A stretch of 13,568 nucleotides of DNA, taken from Chloroflexota bacterium (GTDB lineage: Bacteria; Chloroflexota; Anaerolineae; Anaerolineales; UBA11858). A program made the position numbers and the translations under genes. This document shows positions 5,555 to 12,631 of the stretch, in pieces. The notes under the pieces were generated by a model. That model ran no database searches and had not been told where the DNA came from. It saw only the letters and a list, made by a program, of their open reading frames with translations. The first letter of the stretch is position 1. Every line of letters begins with the position of its first letter. The stretch spans positions 1-13,568 of the forward strand of contig DAOUWT010000044.1 in assembly GCA_030666985.1 (NCBI GenBank), read 5' to 3'.

Positions 5555-6994
5555 TTACGATCCCCAGCCGCGCGAGAATACGGTTTGCCCGCTTTCAGAG
5601 TCATCATCTTTTAGGCGGTATATGCCCCGAATAATGGCTGGGGCAGCGATGAAGACAATCACCAAGGATTGGACGATTTGCACGATTTCGGTGGGTATTC
5701 CGGCCAAGGATTGCATCCGTGCCGCGCCGGCCCGCAAGGCGCCAAAAAGAATGCTGGCCCCAACTACGCCGACTGGATTACTTTTCCCCAATAAGGCCAG
5801 GGCGATGGCGTCGAAGCCATATCCCGCGCTGAAGCCGAGGGCAATGTTGTGCGTTATTCCCAACCCCTGGCTAACGCCTGCCAGCCCGGCCAAGGCTCCA
5901 CTGAGGAGCATGGCGAGGACGTAGGTTTTGGCGACGTTCATGCCGCCATACCGGGCGGCGTCGGGGTTTGTGCCCACGGTGCGCATCTCGTATCCCCAAG
6001 TTGTTTTGAAAAGCAGCCACCCGGTAGCTGCGGCGGCGGCCACAGCAACCATGAAGCCCCAGTGCATAGTGACGGGATGCTCCAAGAATTTTGGCAAATA
6101 TGCGCTAGAGAGGATCTCTTTGGTGCGGCAGGTTCCCTGAACATCTTCGAGCGGGCCGCATAGCACCCATTCGCTGAGGCGGAATGAGATGTAGTTGAGC
6201 ATGATGGTGGTGATAACCTCGTGCGCGCCTGTCTTTGCCTTAAGGATGCCGGCCAGGGATCCCCACAACCCTGCGGCCAAGGCTCCTGCCAGAACAGCCA
6301 ACGGTAAATGGATGAAGCCCGGCAAACCAGGAAATGAAAATCCGATAATGACTGCTGCCAGCCACCCAACCCCAATCTGGCCCTCGGCGCCGATGTTGAA
6401 CAATCCCGCGCGGAAGCCCAAGGCCACGGCCAATCCGGCAAAGATGTAGGGTACTGATTGAACTAAACTATCGCTGGGGCCGCGCACTGCTCCCAAGATC
6501 GGTTTTATGCCTTCGCCGCCTATAGCCTGGAAAATGGCTGATACAATTCTAATTGGGCTTCCCAATGCCCCCTGATAGAGGGCAACGTAAGCCCGCCCCA
6601 GGTTGGCAAATCCCATCCCAATCCCTTTGCCTATCTGCCCTTCACCTATGGTCTGGTAGACAACCTGGTCTGTAAACATGATCAGCAAACCACCAATAAC
6701 AAGGGCTGCCAGCACAGAAAGGGCGGGAACGGCTAATTGGCGCAACCTGGCTTTTAGCCAATCTTTCATCCAGGGCCATCCACCTCGGCTTTTAGACATT
6801 AGGACTAAAACGCCTAAGCCTAGTAAAACCATAATCGGCCAAAGGCCTAAGGCAATTAATAAGAATAGAATCAACCACTTGCTCGACAGCACAGCTATTC
6901 CCACCAAGGCTGCCAGTGAAGTCAATCTAGCCCACAAGGGCCAAGCAGCGATTCTATTCTTGAAACTATTTTCTAAACCTTGTTGTTCTGTCAA
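5555..6994 (-). CDS. nupP: Nucleoside ABC transporter permease, NupP/YufP-like
   Basis: Second permease subunit of the importer (BPD_transp_2 family). Signatures are SVPYIFAGLAVALGFRAGLF and NIGAEGQIGVG (200-210), the ATPase-contact motif KTGAHEVITTIMLNYI, GYEMRTVGTNPDAARYGG, and the late GYGFDAIALALLGKSNP. It has 479 residues against about 348 in Bacillus NupP. The extra part is mainly residues 1-81, with two added membrane segments (about 22-39 and 41-67) before the usual first helix near 87. The start is the TTG at 6994. It lies 8 bases after AAAGGAGG (7003-7010), while the nearer ATG at 7001 is out of frame and too close to that site. The gap of 227 bases from the ATPase gene is long for an operon and holds an inverted repeat. 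Confidence 0.9.
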   Translation of the reverse strand: MTEQQGLENSFKNRIAAWPLWARLTSLAALVGIAVLSSKWLILFLLIALGLWPIMVLLGLGVLVLMSKSRGGWPWMKDWLKARLRQLAVPALSVLAALVIGGLLIMFTDQVVYQTIGEGQIGKGIGMGFANLGRAYVALYQGALGSPIRIVSAIFQAIGGEGIKPILGAVRGPSDSLVQSVPYIFAGLAVALGFRAGLFNIGAEGQIGVGWLAAVIIGFSFPGLPGFIHLPLAVLAGALAAGLWGSLAGILKAKTGAHEVITTIMLNYISFRLSEWVLCGPLEDVQGTCRTKEILSSAYLPKFLEHPVTMHWGFMVAVAAAAATGWLLFKTTWGYEMRTVGTNPDAARYGGMNVAKTYVLAMLLSGALAGLAGVSQGLGITHNIALGFSAGYGFDAIALALLGKSNPVGVVGASILFGALRAGAARMQSLAGIPTEIVQIVQSLVIVFIAAPAIIRGIYRLKDDDSESGQTVFSRGWGS

Positions 6995-7079
6995 GGTTCA
7001 TGCCTCCTTTCGTTCTACGATTGAGCTGGAACCATCGCTTCAATCAATTTAGGCTCTTTGATGTTTTATGTGGTTACCC

Positions 7080-7177
7080 AGACCTATCAGGTTTTAAAGA
7101 GTGATTTTTGGATAAGTTCATGGCTAGTTCACGTCTGTTTTTCATCCCAAAAAGGTCTTTGGAAACCTGACAGGTCT
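7080..7177. repeat. Wide inverted repeat between ATPase and permease genes
   Basis: AGACCTATCAGGTTT (7080-7094) and AAACCTGACAGGTCT (7163-7177) pair at 14 of 15 positions across a 68-base loop. There is no T-tail on the minus strand, so termination is unlikely, but the RNA could fold and affect processing or stability between the two genes. The outer AGACC resembles the terminator stem at 4044-4088. Confidence 0.75.
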
Positions 7178-7221
7178 TGTACTGTGTCCTTTCACCACAC
7201 AATAGCTTAGAGAACCTCAAT

Positions 7222-9078
7222 TTATTGGTGTATTTTTTCTATATGTGACCCCGCCATAAGCAGGCCTAGTTCTCTACGAGTAACTTTGTCTGCGTCAACA
7301 ATGGCTGTAATTTCTCCTTCGTACATCACCGCGATGCGGTCAGAGAGAGCCATGATCTCATCAAGTTCGACTGAGACCAGCAAAACCGCGCAGCCTTCAT
7401 CGCGTTTTTCTATCAGACGACGGTGAATGTACTCGATTGATCCCACGTCCAAGCCCCGGGTAGGTTGAGCGGCAATGAGCAATTCTATGGGGCGGGAAAA
7501 CTCACGGGCGACGATGACTTTTTGTTGGTTGCCGCCGGATAAAGCTTCGACCAATAATTCAGCATTGGGCGGCCTGACATCAAATTCTTTCACAAGATGA
7601 TCGGCATATTCGTGAATTTGGTCGAATTGAAGCATAGCTCTTTCTGCAAACGGTTCTTTGTAATAAGTGTTCAAGACCACATTATCAAAAACCGGGGATG
7701 GCAAAACCAGGCCGTCTTGCTGCCTGTCTTCGGGGATGTGAGCCACGCCTAATTCGGTAATGCGACGCGGGGTTGCATTGGTCATATCCTGGCCCAGAAT
7801 GCGGAACGCTCCCGCAGTGGCGGCACGCAGGCCGGTCAGGACTTCGACCAATTCTGTTTGACCGTTGCCCTGCACGCCCGCAATCCCCAACACCTCCCCC
7901 TCACGCACGGACAAGCTGACATCGCGCAAAACGGCCTGACGACGGTCATCTTCCGCACATAGCCTATTGACCTCCAAAACGACTTCTTTTGGAGTGGCAG
8001 GTTCTTTCTCGACAACGAGAGAAACCTCGCGGCCCACCATCATTTCTGCCAATTCTTCTTCTGAAGACGTCGCAGGCGTGGTTTCACCTACAACCTTTCC
8101 GTGTCGCAAGACAATAACGCGATCGGCAAAGCTCATGATCTCTTTTAGTTTGTGGGTAATGAAGAAGATGGATTTCCCCTGCTCAACCAAAGTCTGCATG
8201 ATTTCGAATAATTCCTCGGTTTCCTGAGGAGTAAGCACGGCCGTAGGCTCGTCTAAGATGAGAATGTCGGCTTTGCGGTAGAGTGTCTTGAGTATTTCTA
8301 CACGTTGTTGAATACCAACGGGAATATCCTCAATCACGGCTTTGGGGTCTACGATCAACCCATATTGCTCCGACAGCTCACGGATGCGTCGGGTAGCCGC
8401 CTGCCTGTCAAGGGCGGTAGCCAAAACACGCAAGGTCGGGTAAGAGACGGCTCCAAAAAGTAATGCCAGGAAAATATACAAGGGGATTTCCCCTGGTGCT
8501 CCTTGGCTCAATGCCAAAGTCACTCCGCCAGCAATTCCTATGGCAGATATAACAGGGATATAAATTTGTGCTTTTTGGCTGCTAAACCAGCCTAGGATGA
8601 AAAATAAAAGATAAAAACCGGCTACAATTCCACCACCTGCCAGGGCTGCCAGTAACCCTTGTCCTACACCGCCAAGGCCTACCATGGAGCCGATGAACGA
8701 AAGCAGGGCCACAATTCCAGAGGCAATCCCCAGGGCTAGCCACGAAAATGGGAATTGGGTAGGTTCTGTTCCCATGACAATGTTCTCGGCTACCGTGAAG
8801 ACTGGGACTAGCTGGAAGTGCTGGTGAACCATGCCTATGCCAAGATCAATGGCATCGCTAGGTTCCTGAATATCGACGGGTTTGCCGTGTACTTCAATTT
8901 CCCCCTCATCCGAGCTGTATAACCCATAAAGGATATTCATTAAAGTGCTTTTTCCGGCCCCATTTTCACCCAAAAAGGCTAGAATTTCACCTTTGTTAAG
9001 CGAAAAACTAACATTATCGTTAGCCAATACACCAGGGAAACGCTTTGTTATGTTCCGTGCTTCTACAATTGGAGTCAT
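7222..9078 (-). CDS. nupO: Double-domain nucleoside ABC transporter ATPase with membrane insert
   Basis: ATP-hydrolysing subunit of the importer, with two nucleotide-binding domains in one chain as in NupO/YufO. Domain 1 has Walker A GENGAGKST (37-45), the Q-loop VHQHFQL (Q86), the family-type signature VGIQQRVE (254-261), Walker B ILILDEP (272-278) and ITHK (H309). Domain 2 has the usual degenerate Walker A GVQGNGQTE (401-409), the signature LSGGNQQK (513-520) and IAAQPTRGLD. The chain is 618 residues against about 510 in the family. The surplus, about residues 108-222, lies between the Q-loop and signature of domain 1 and reads as four hydrophobic membrane segments (about 110-132, 139-164, 171-191, 198-221). 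The normal helical-subdomain sequence then resumes at DRQAATRRIRELSEQYGL. No frameshift or stop is seen. AAGGAG lies 7-8 bases before the ATG. Confidence 0.92.
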   Translation of the reverse strand: MTPIVEARNITKRFPGVLANDNVSFSLNKGEILAFLGENGAGKSTLMNILYGLYSSDEGEIEVHGKPVDIQEPSDAIDLGIGMVHQHFQLVPVFTVAENIVMGTEPTQFPFSWLALGIASGIVALLSFIGSMVGLGGVGQGLLAALAGGGIVAGFYLLFFILGWFSSQKAQIYIPVISAIGIAGGVTLALSQGAPGEIPLYIFLALLFGAVSYPTLRVLATALDRQAATRRIRELSEQYGLIVDPKAVIEDIPVGIQQRVEILKTLYRKADILILDEPTAVLTPQETEELFEIMQTLVEQGKSIFFITHKLKEIMSFADRVIVLRHGKVVGETTPATSSEEELAEMMVGREVSLVVEKEPATPKEVVLEVNRLCAEDDRRQAVLRDVSLSVREGEVLGIAGVQGNGQTELVEVLTGLRAATAGAFRILGQDMTNATPRRITELGVAHIPEDRQQDGLVLPSPVFDNVVLNTYYKEPFAERAMLQFDQIHEYADHLVKEFDVRPPNAELLVEALSGGNQQKVIVAREFSRPIELLIAAQPTRGLDVGSIEYIHRRLIEKRDEGCAVLLVSVELDEIMALSDRIAVMYEGEITAIVDADKVTRRELGLLMAGSHIEKIHQ

Positions 9079-9099
9079 TTCATTTCTCCTTGAAGAGGA

Positions 9100-9235
9100 G
9101 ATGAGTGATTGGTGACTAATGACTAGGGACTAGTGACTAGGGACTAGGGACTAGGTAGCGAGGTGACTCGTCTACTTGCAGACTTGCATACTTGCCTCCT
9201 GCTCCTTGCCCCTTGCGCCTCTTGCTCCTTGCCCC
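9100..9235. repeat. Two short-repeat blocks, GACTAGG and CTTGCCCC types
   Basis: The left block (about 9100-9155) is GTGACTA and GACTAGG units in loose tandem. The right block (about 9170-9235) is pyrimidine-rich, with CTTGCAGA, CTTGCATA, CTTGCCTC and CTCCTTGCCCC units. Both sit between the binding-protein and ATPase genes. I see no ORF of merit in them. Confidence 0.8.
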
Positions 9236-9251
9236 TTCCACCCGCTTACAA

Positions 9252-9282
9252 CAATGGTGCTGGGGTTTCCCCAGCACCATTG
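9252..9282 (-). terminator. Perfect hairpin after the BMP gene
   Basis: CAATGGTGCTGGGG and CCCCAGCACCATTG form a perfect 14-base stem with a TTT loop (AAA on the minus strand), 22 bases after the binding-protein stop. The tail on the minus strand is TTGTAAGC, so it is a weak intrinsic terminator. It could protect the binding-protein mRNA and let that gene be expressed more than the downstream ATPase and permeases. Confidence 0.7.
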
Positions 9283-9304
9283 GATAAGTCACACAAGGTA
9301 AAGT

Positions 9305-10324
9305 CTACCAACCGGTGTCAAGCTCGCCGGCTTCAACGGCTATGAGGATCGCTTCAACTTCTGCTGCCAATTCGGCAGGAACATCTATGTCGTGGTAAGG
9401 GGCTAAACCAACGCCGCCATTTGCCAAAGAACCAACGTAAACGCCGCCACCGGGGAATTCGTCATTGACCAAGGATTCAACTACAGTGAAAACAGCATTA
9501 TCGAGACGCTTCATTGTGGAGGTGATGAGAATATCTTTCTCGTTGGGGAGGGTGTAGTATTGATCAACATCCACACCAATGCCCAGCTTGCCACGTTCTT
9601 TGGCTGCTGCGAGACCACCGTTACCGGTCTTTCCGCCACAGCCCAAGATCACGTCCGCGCCTTCGTCAATCAGGGAGTTGCCCTGGATTTTGCCCTGGTC
9701 GGGAGCTTCAAAGTCACCAACATAAACGCCCGTGAATTTCACATCAGTGCCTTTCTGCGCATTGTAGTACGCCACGCCAGCTTCATAGGCAACAATGAAT
9801 TGCTCAACGGGGGGAATTTGCATACCGCCCACATAACTAACTTGGGGGTCGTCCGGGTCTTGCTCTACGGCCATACCAGCGGCCAAGTAGCCAATGGGGA
9901 AGGAAGCTTCGTCTACGTTGAAGGTAATTCCAGCAAGATTGGGGCTTTCCAGATAGCCAACATCAATGATGCCAAATTTGACATCGGGATATTGCTCGGC
10001 CATTTTTGCGGTAGCATCACCCAGCAAGAAGCCAACAGTGATAATCAGGTCATAGTCCTGCTCGGCAAACTCGGTAATGTTCTTCTCATAGTCAGCCTGA
10101 GCCTGGCTTTCAATGAACTTGGCGCAAACGGCTAGTTCATCATCCGCACGCTGAAGGCCTTCCCAAGTGTTCTCGTTGAAGCTGGCATCATCAAGCCCGC
10201 CAACGTCAGAGACCATACCTACTTTAAAATCGCCTTTCTCACAGCCTTCGGGCAGCGCGGGGCCGCAACCGGTCAGCAAAACTAAAGCAATCAACAAAAT
10301 ACTAATCAAAGCATATTTACGCAT
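9305..10324 (-). CDS. nupN: BMP-family nucleoside-binding lipoprotein
   Basis: Extracytoplasmic substrate-binding protein (BMP/PnrA family) that delivers nucleosides to the importer. The signal peptide MRKYALISILLIALVLLTGC ends in lipobox LTGC with Cys20 as the lipid anchor. The mature part has the family signature VGMVSDVGGLDDASFNENTW (35-54). It then shows IITVGFLLGDA, FGIIDVGY, FPIGYLAAGMA and VSYVGGMQIPPVEQFIVAYE, then GADVILGCGGKTGNGGL and IGVDVDQYYTLP. All are typical of the two-lobed nucleoside binder. Length 339 residues is normal. AGAGGAG lies 9 bases before the ATG. It is the first gene of the transporter set, separated from the ATPase by 226 bases with a hairpin. The symbol is by equivalence to Bacillus nupN; bmpA or pnrA are other names. 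Confidence 0.93.
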   Translation of the reverse strand: MRKYALISILLIALVLLTGCGPALPEGCEKGDFKVGMVSDVGGLDDASFNENTWEGLQRADDELAVCAKFIESQAQADYEKNITEFAEQDYDLIITVGFLLGDATAKMAEQYPDVKFGIIDVGYLESPNLAGITFNVDEASFPIGYLAAGMAVEQDPDDPQVSYVGGMQIPPVEQFIVAYEAGVAYYNAQKGTDVKFTGVYVGDFEAPDQGKIQGNSLIDEGADVILGCGGKTGNGGLAAAKERGKLGIGVDVDQYYTLPNEKDILITSTMKRLDNAVFTVVESLVNDEFPGGGVYVGSLANGGVGLAPYHDIDVPAELAAEVEAILIAVEAGELDTGW

Positions 10325-10416
10325 TTCTAATTCTCCTCTAAAACTAAGTGAAATTTTTAGTAGTCTATACTAACGCTATCAAAAACCAATTATTTTCTGA
10401 GCAGCCTCACCTCCTG

Positions 10417-10445
10417 ATTATGCTAATTTTATGAACAAAAATCAA
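10417..10445 (-). promoter_or_regulatory. Putative proximal promoter of the transporter operon
   Basis: On the minus strand TTGATT (10440-10445) and CATAAT (10417-10422) are separated by 17 bases. Transcription would start about 85 bases before the binding-protein ATG, close to an isolated AGGAGG (10410-10415) that has no good start codon after it. I saw no known purine riboswitch pattern in this leader. Confidence 0.4.
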
Positions 10446-10530
10446 TGGCAATTTGCCTCTTGACGAAAAACTAGATTTGCTGGTATTCAGTAAAAAGACT
10501 TTCTACTAAAATCCAGCCATAACGTTGCTA

Positions 10531-10541
10531 ATTATATCACA
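10531..10541 (-). promoter_or_regulatory. Putative extended -10 promoter, distal
   Basis: The minus strand reads TGTGATATAAT, a perfect TATAAT with the TGn extension. No good -35 is present, which extended -10 promoters can tolerate. It would give a leader of about 200 bases before the binding-protein gene. Confidence 0.45.
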
Positions 10542-10702
10542 CTACACCGAGAGGTTGACAGGTTATGAATGGTATATTGGGAAGTTGGGAAACTGGGGAT
10601 TGGTAAATCGGTTAGGTAAAAGGGTAGACAAGGTATGCAAGTGATTGTATCGTGACCCGCTCCGAAATGCGTTTACAGATAATGTCACTATTCAGGGAGG
10701 CA
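10542..10702. other. Intergenic stretch without a gene
   Basis: Gap after the second binding-protein gene. It begins with loosely repeated G-rich text (TTGGGAAGTTGGGAAACTGG and similar, about 10578-10620) and then unremarkable sequence. No terminator with a stem and T-tail is evident for the upstream gene. Confidence 0.5.
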
Positions 10703-11752
10703 TTATTGGGTCTCTATATATCCTGCCAAAACCTCCTCGAGGATTTTCTCGGCCAGACGCTGGCGGCCCTGGCTCAACAAATCCGGGTTAGGGTCTGCAA
10801 GGGTGAGGGGAACTTGGATGCTAACTCCATCCATTCCCGCCACGAAATCGGGCCAATGTTCCTGAACGGCCTGCGTAAGATCAAAGCGCAGTGAAACTAC
10901 CCACTGATCGGCAATTGCACCTGTCACCTCGTCCCCGCCGCCGATAAGTTTCACATCAGCTTGGGCCAAATATTGGAGCAACTCTTCATCCCCCGCGCCC
11001 GGAACGATGTAAATGGTTTCCACTCCCTTGGTAAGCAAAATATTCGCAGCCGATTGCCACTGCGAAGAACTAGCCTCAGAATTCAGCTCCACGAATAAAG
11101 GATAATCAAAATATGGCGGACTTTCTTGGCGGCACAAACCGCAAAAATATATCGCTCCGGTGATAAAGCCTTCCCGGGCCGCTGCTCCTGCCGCGTCCTC
11201 GGCCAGGCTGATCACGCCCACACGCCAATCCGGCGTGATCATGGCAGCAATGTAACCGGCCATGAAGCCTTGCTGGTCCGAGTACCCAGTCCCGGGGAGG
11301 ATCACGCTCAGGTTGGCAGCCGCTTCGAGGTTGGGAATCCCTACTGCCAGAAATCTTGTTTTGGGAGCACTTGAGGCCAGACCCGCCAAATTGGAGACGG
11401 GGGAAAGTGCCACTACCCAGCGAATATCCTCCACCGCAAAGTCGTTTTCGGATAGCGTTTCCCGAATTTGGAAACGGAGTCCAGACTCCTCTGCCCAGGT
11501 CGAGACCAAAGGCTGCAACTCTGCCGCCAGGCCGGGAGCGGCATCCGGCGGGGACAGGAAAACCCCCAGCGGCGGCGCAAACGAAGCGGTTGGGTTGGGG
11601 GATGGTGAAGCTGGGGCGGGGGCTGATGTTGCCGTGGGGGAAGATGGTTCAGCGGTGGGGGGGGCAGGCGGGGGGGACGGGGGAGGTGCGCAGCCGGCGA
11701 TGAGCCATGCTATTAAAATACTCGCAAGATAAAGACGTGATCGAAATTTCAT
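10703..11752 (-). CDS. Divergent BMP-like substrate-binding lipoprotein
   Basis: A 349-residue lipoprotein. MKFRSRLYLASILIAWLIAG is followed by C at 21 (lipobox IAGC). A Pro/Ser/Ala-rich linker spans about 22-60, a style common in Chloroflexota surface proteins. The rest resembles the BMP/PnrA fold. SDQQGFMAGYIAAMITPDWR matches the AFLAGYLAA region, followed by VGVISLAEDAAG, then GVETIYIVPGAGDEELLQYL and KLIGGGDE. The N-lobe signature DxGGxDDxSFNE is absent, so ligand specificity is probably changed. An unusual CGLC pair is present. The start is taken at 11752, not the longer frame start at 12028, because the lipoprotein signal begins here, TCAGGAGAATT precedes this ATG, and the extension covers palindromic repeats. 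It lies upstream of the transporter genes and could be an alternative binder or a sensor. Confidence 0.8.
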   Translation of the reverse strand: MKFRSRLYLASILIAWLIAGCAPPPSPPPAPPTAEPSSPTATSAPAPASPSPNPTASFAPPLGVFLSPPDAAPGLAAELQPLVSTWAEESGLRFQIRETLSENDFAVEDIRWVVALSPVSNLAGLASSAPKTRFLAVGIPNLEAAANLSVILPGTGYSDQQGFMAGYIAAMITPDWRVGVISLAEDAAGAAAREGFITGAIYFCGLCRQESPPYFDYPLFVELNSEASSSQWQSAANILLTKGVETIYIVPGAGDEELLQYLAQADVKLIGGGDEVTGAIADQWVVSLRFDLTQAVQEHWPDFVAGMDGVSIQVPLTLADPNPDLLSQGRQRLAEKILEEVLAGYIETQ

Positions 11753-11805
11753 AATTCTCCTGAAGCTAAGTACTTTGACAATATCATATTTCAAATTTGA
11801 TGTCA

Positions 11806-11893
11806 TACCGCAAGGGTATACCCGTTGGTATTGCGAGGCTGCGCTCTTCCGCCGTGGCAATCTCTCCATCACCCAGGGAGACTGCTTCGTCAC
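11806..11893. repeat. REP/MITE-like palindromic repeat A
   Basis: It starts with a perfect palindrome, GGGTATACCC (11814-11823), inside ATACC...GGTAT. It continues with TATTGCGAGGCTGCGCTCTT and GTGGCAATCTC, a CATCACCCA loop, and GGGAGACTGCTTCGTCA. This matches the general pattern of interspersed palindromes of the ATTGCGAGG...GGCAATCTC...GCTTCGTC type seen in many bacterial genomes. It is non-coding. Confidence 0.65.
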
Positions 11894-11959
11894 AAAAAGC
11901 GTTTCTCGGGATGGTTCACCCAGACTGTGATGCTTGAGGGAGTGTAACCGTTCAGAAGG

Positions 11960-12050
11960 TGTCATTCTGAGGGTGTTTTTTACCCGAAGAATCCCCTCCC
12001 TCGCAATTGGGAGACTCTTCGCTCGCAAAAAACGCTCTCTCAGAGTGACA
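11960..12050. repeat. REP/MITE-like palindromic repeat B
   Basis: The terminal arms TGTCATTCTGAG (11960-11971) and CTCAGAGTGACA (12039-12050) pair at 11 of 12 positions. Inner arms ACCCGAAGAAT and GACTCTTCGCTCG pair partly across a CCTCCC...GGGAG stem. It is a compact, roughly 91-base inverted repeat with no coding capacity, as expected of a non-autonomous palindromic element. Confidence 0.7.
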
Positions 12051-12394
12051 TAGCTGAACGCTTACGAGGGAGTTATTTGCAATAATTTCTCATCACTATA
12101 TGCTCTAGCCGCAGTCCTCGGCGGCGGTTTAGGGGAAATCCTGCGCCGGGGACTGCGCAGGGAGCGTGGTGCTGACTGCAAATATCTCTTTCTTTTTCAC
12201 AATCCTGTGAACCATCCCCGTTTCTCGCAGTGACACAGCATACTTAAGTGACATTGCCAAAGTACATAAGCAAAAGTCTCCTGGCATTGTTGAAATGGAG
12301 CCACTCTCGTGGCTTACTACAAGCGAGGCCTTTGCAGGTAAAGTGACTGTCACCATTTTACTACCTCTCCCAAAAAATGCCACTTAGAGTATAA
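12051..12394. other. Intergenic stretch without a convincing gene
   Basis: No gene I can support. A piece CGTTTCTCGCAGTGACACAG (12219-12238) resembles the end of the palindromic repeats to its left. A minus-strand open frame at 12129-12383 has no family resemblance and overlaps this repeat debris. A TATAAT at 12390-12395, directly before the tandem repeats, is a possible -10 for the gene at 12632, but no -35 is seen. Confidence 0.5.
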
Positions 12395-12631
12395 TAGTCT
12401 TGTAGTCTTGTAGTCTTGTAGTCTTGTAGTCTTGTAGTCTTTAGTCTTGTAGTCTCGTAGTTTTTAGTCTCGCAGTCAATAGCCCGACTACCGACTATCA
12501 GACTACCCGACTATCGACTACCCGACTATCGACTACCCGACCACCCGACTATCGACTACCCGACTATCGACCACCCGACTACCCGACCACCCGACTATCG
12601 ACTACCCGACTATCAGACTACCCGACTACCA
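12395..12631. repeat. TAGTCTTG / CGACTATC tandem repeat block abutting a start codon
   Basis: About nine TAGTCTTG-type 8-base units (12395-12465) pass into a long run of CGACTACC and CGACTAT units (about 12484-12631), often joined as a 15-base period. The left units contain TAGTC and the right ones its complement GACTA, so the block can fold on itself as an extended imperfect hairpin. It ends exactly one base before or at the ATG of the next gene and has no Shine-Dalgarno sequence. There are no unique spacers, so it is not a CRISPR. Confidence 0.9.

Noticed and set aside
6995..7001. ATG at 7001 (minus) as start of the NupP-like permease
   Set aside because: It is out of frame with the permease, is 1 base from the ribosome site, and leads to a short ORF.
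9560..10135. Plus-strand open frame of 191 codons opposite the BMP gene
   Set aside because: It is the antisense shadow of a full-length, well-conserved binding-protein gene. No family signature or ribosome site.
10325..10530. Purine-type riboswitch in the leader of the nucleoside transporter operon
   Set aside because: Expected from the substrate, but I found no conserved purine-aptamer loops or fitting three-stem arrangement in the leader.
11753..12028. N-terminal extension of the divergent BMP-like lipoprotein to 12028
   Set aside because: It would bury the lipoprotein signal inside the protein and translate palindromic repeats. The ATG at 11752 has its own AGGAG.
12129..12383. Minus-strand open frame of 84 codons
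   Set aside because: No family resemblance, no clear ribosome site, Cys-rich and repeat-derived composition, and it overlaps debris of palindromic repeats.
12395..12631. CRISPR array
   Set aside because: The repeats are 7-15 bases long and follow each other directly. There are no unique spacers of constant length and no cas gene.
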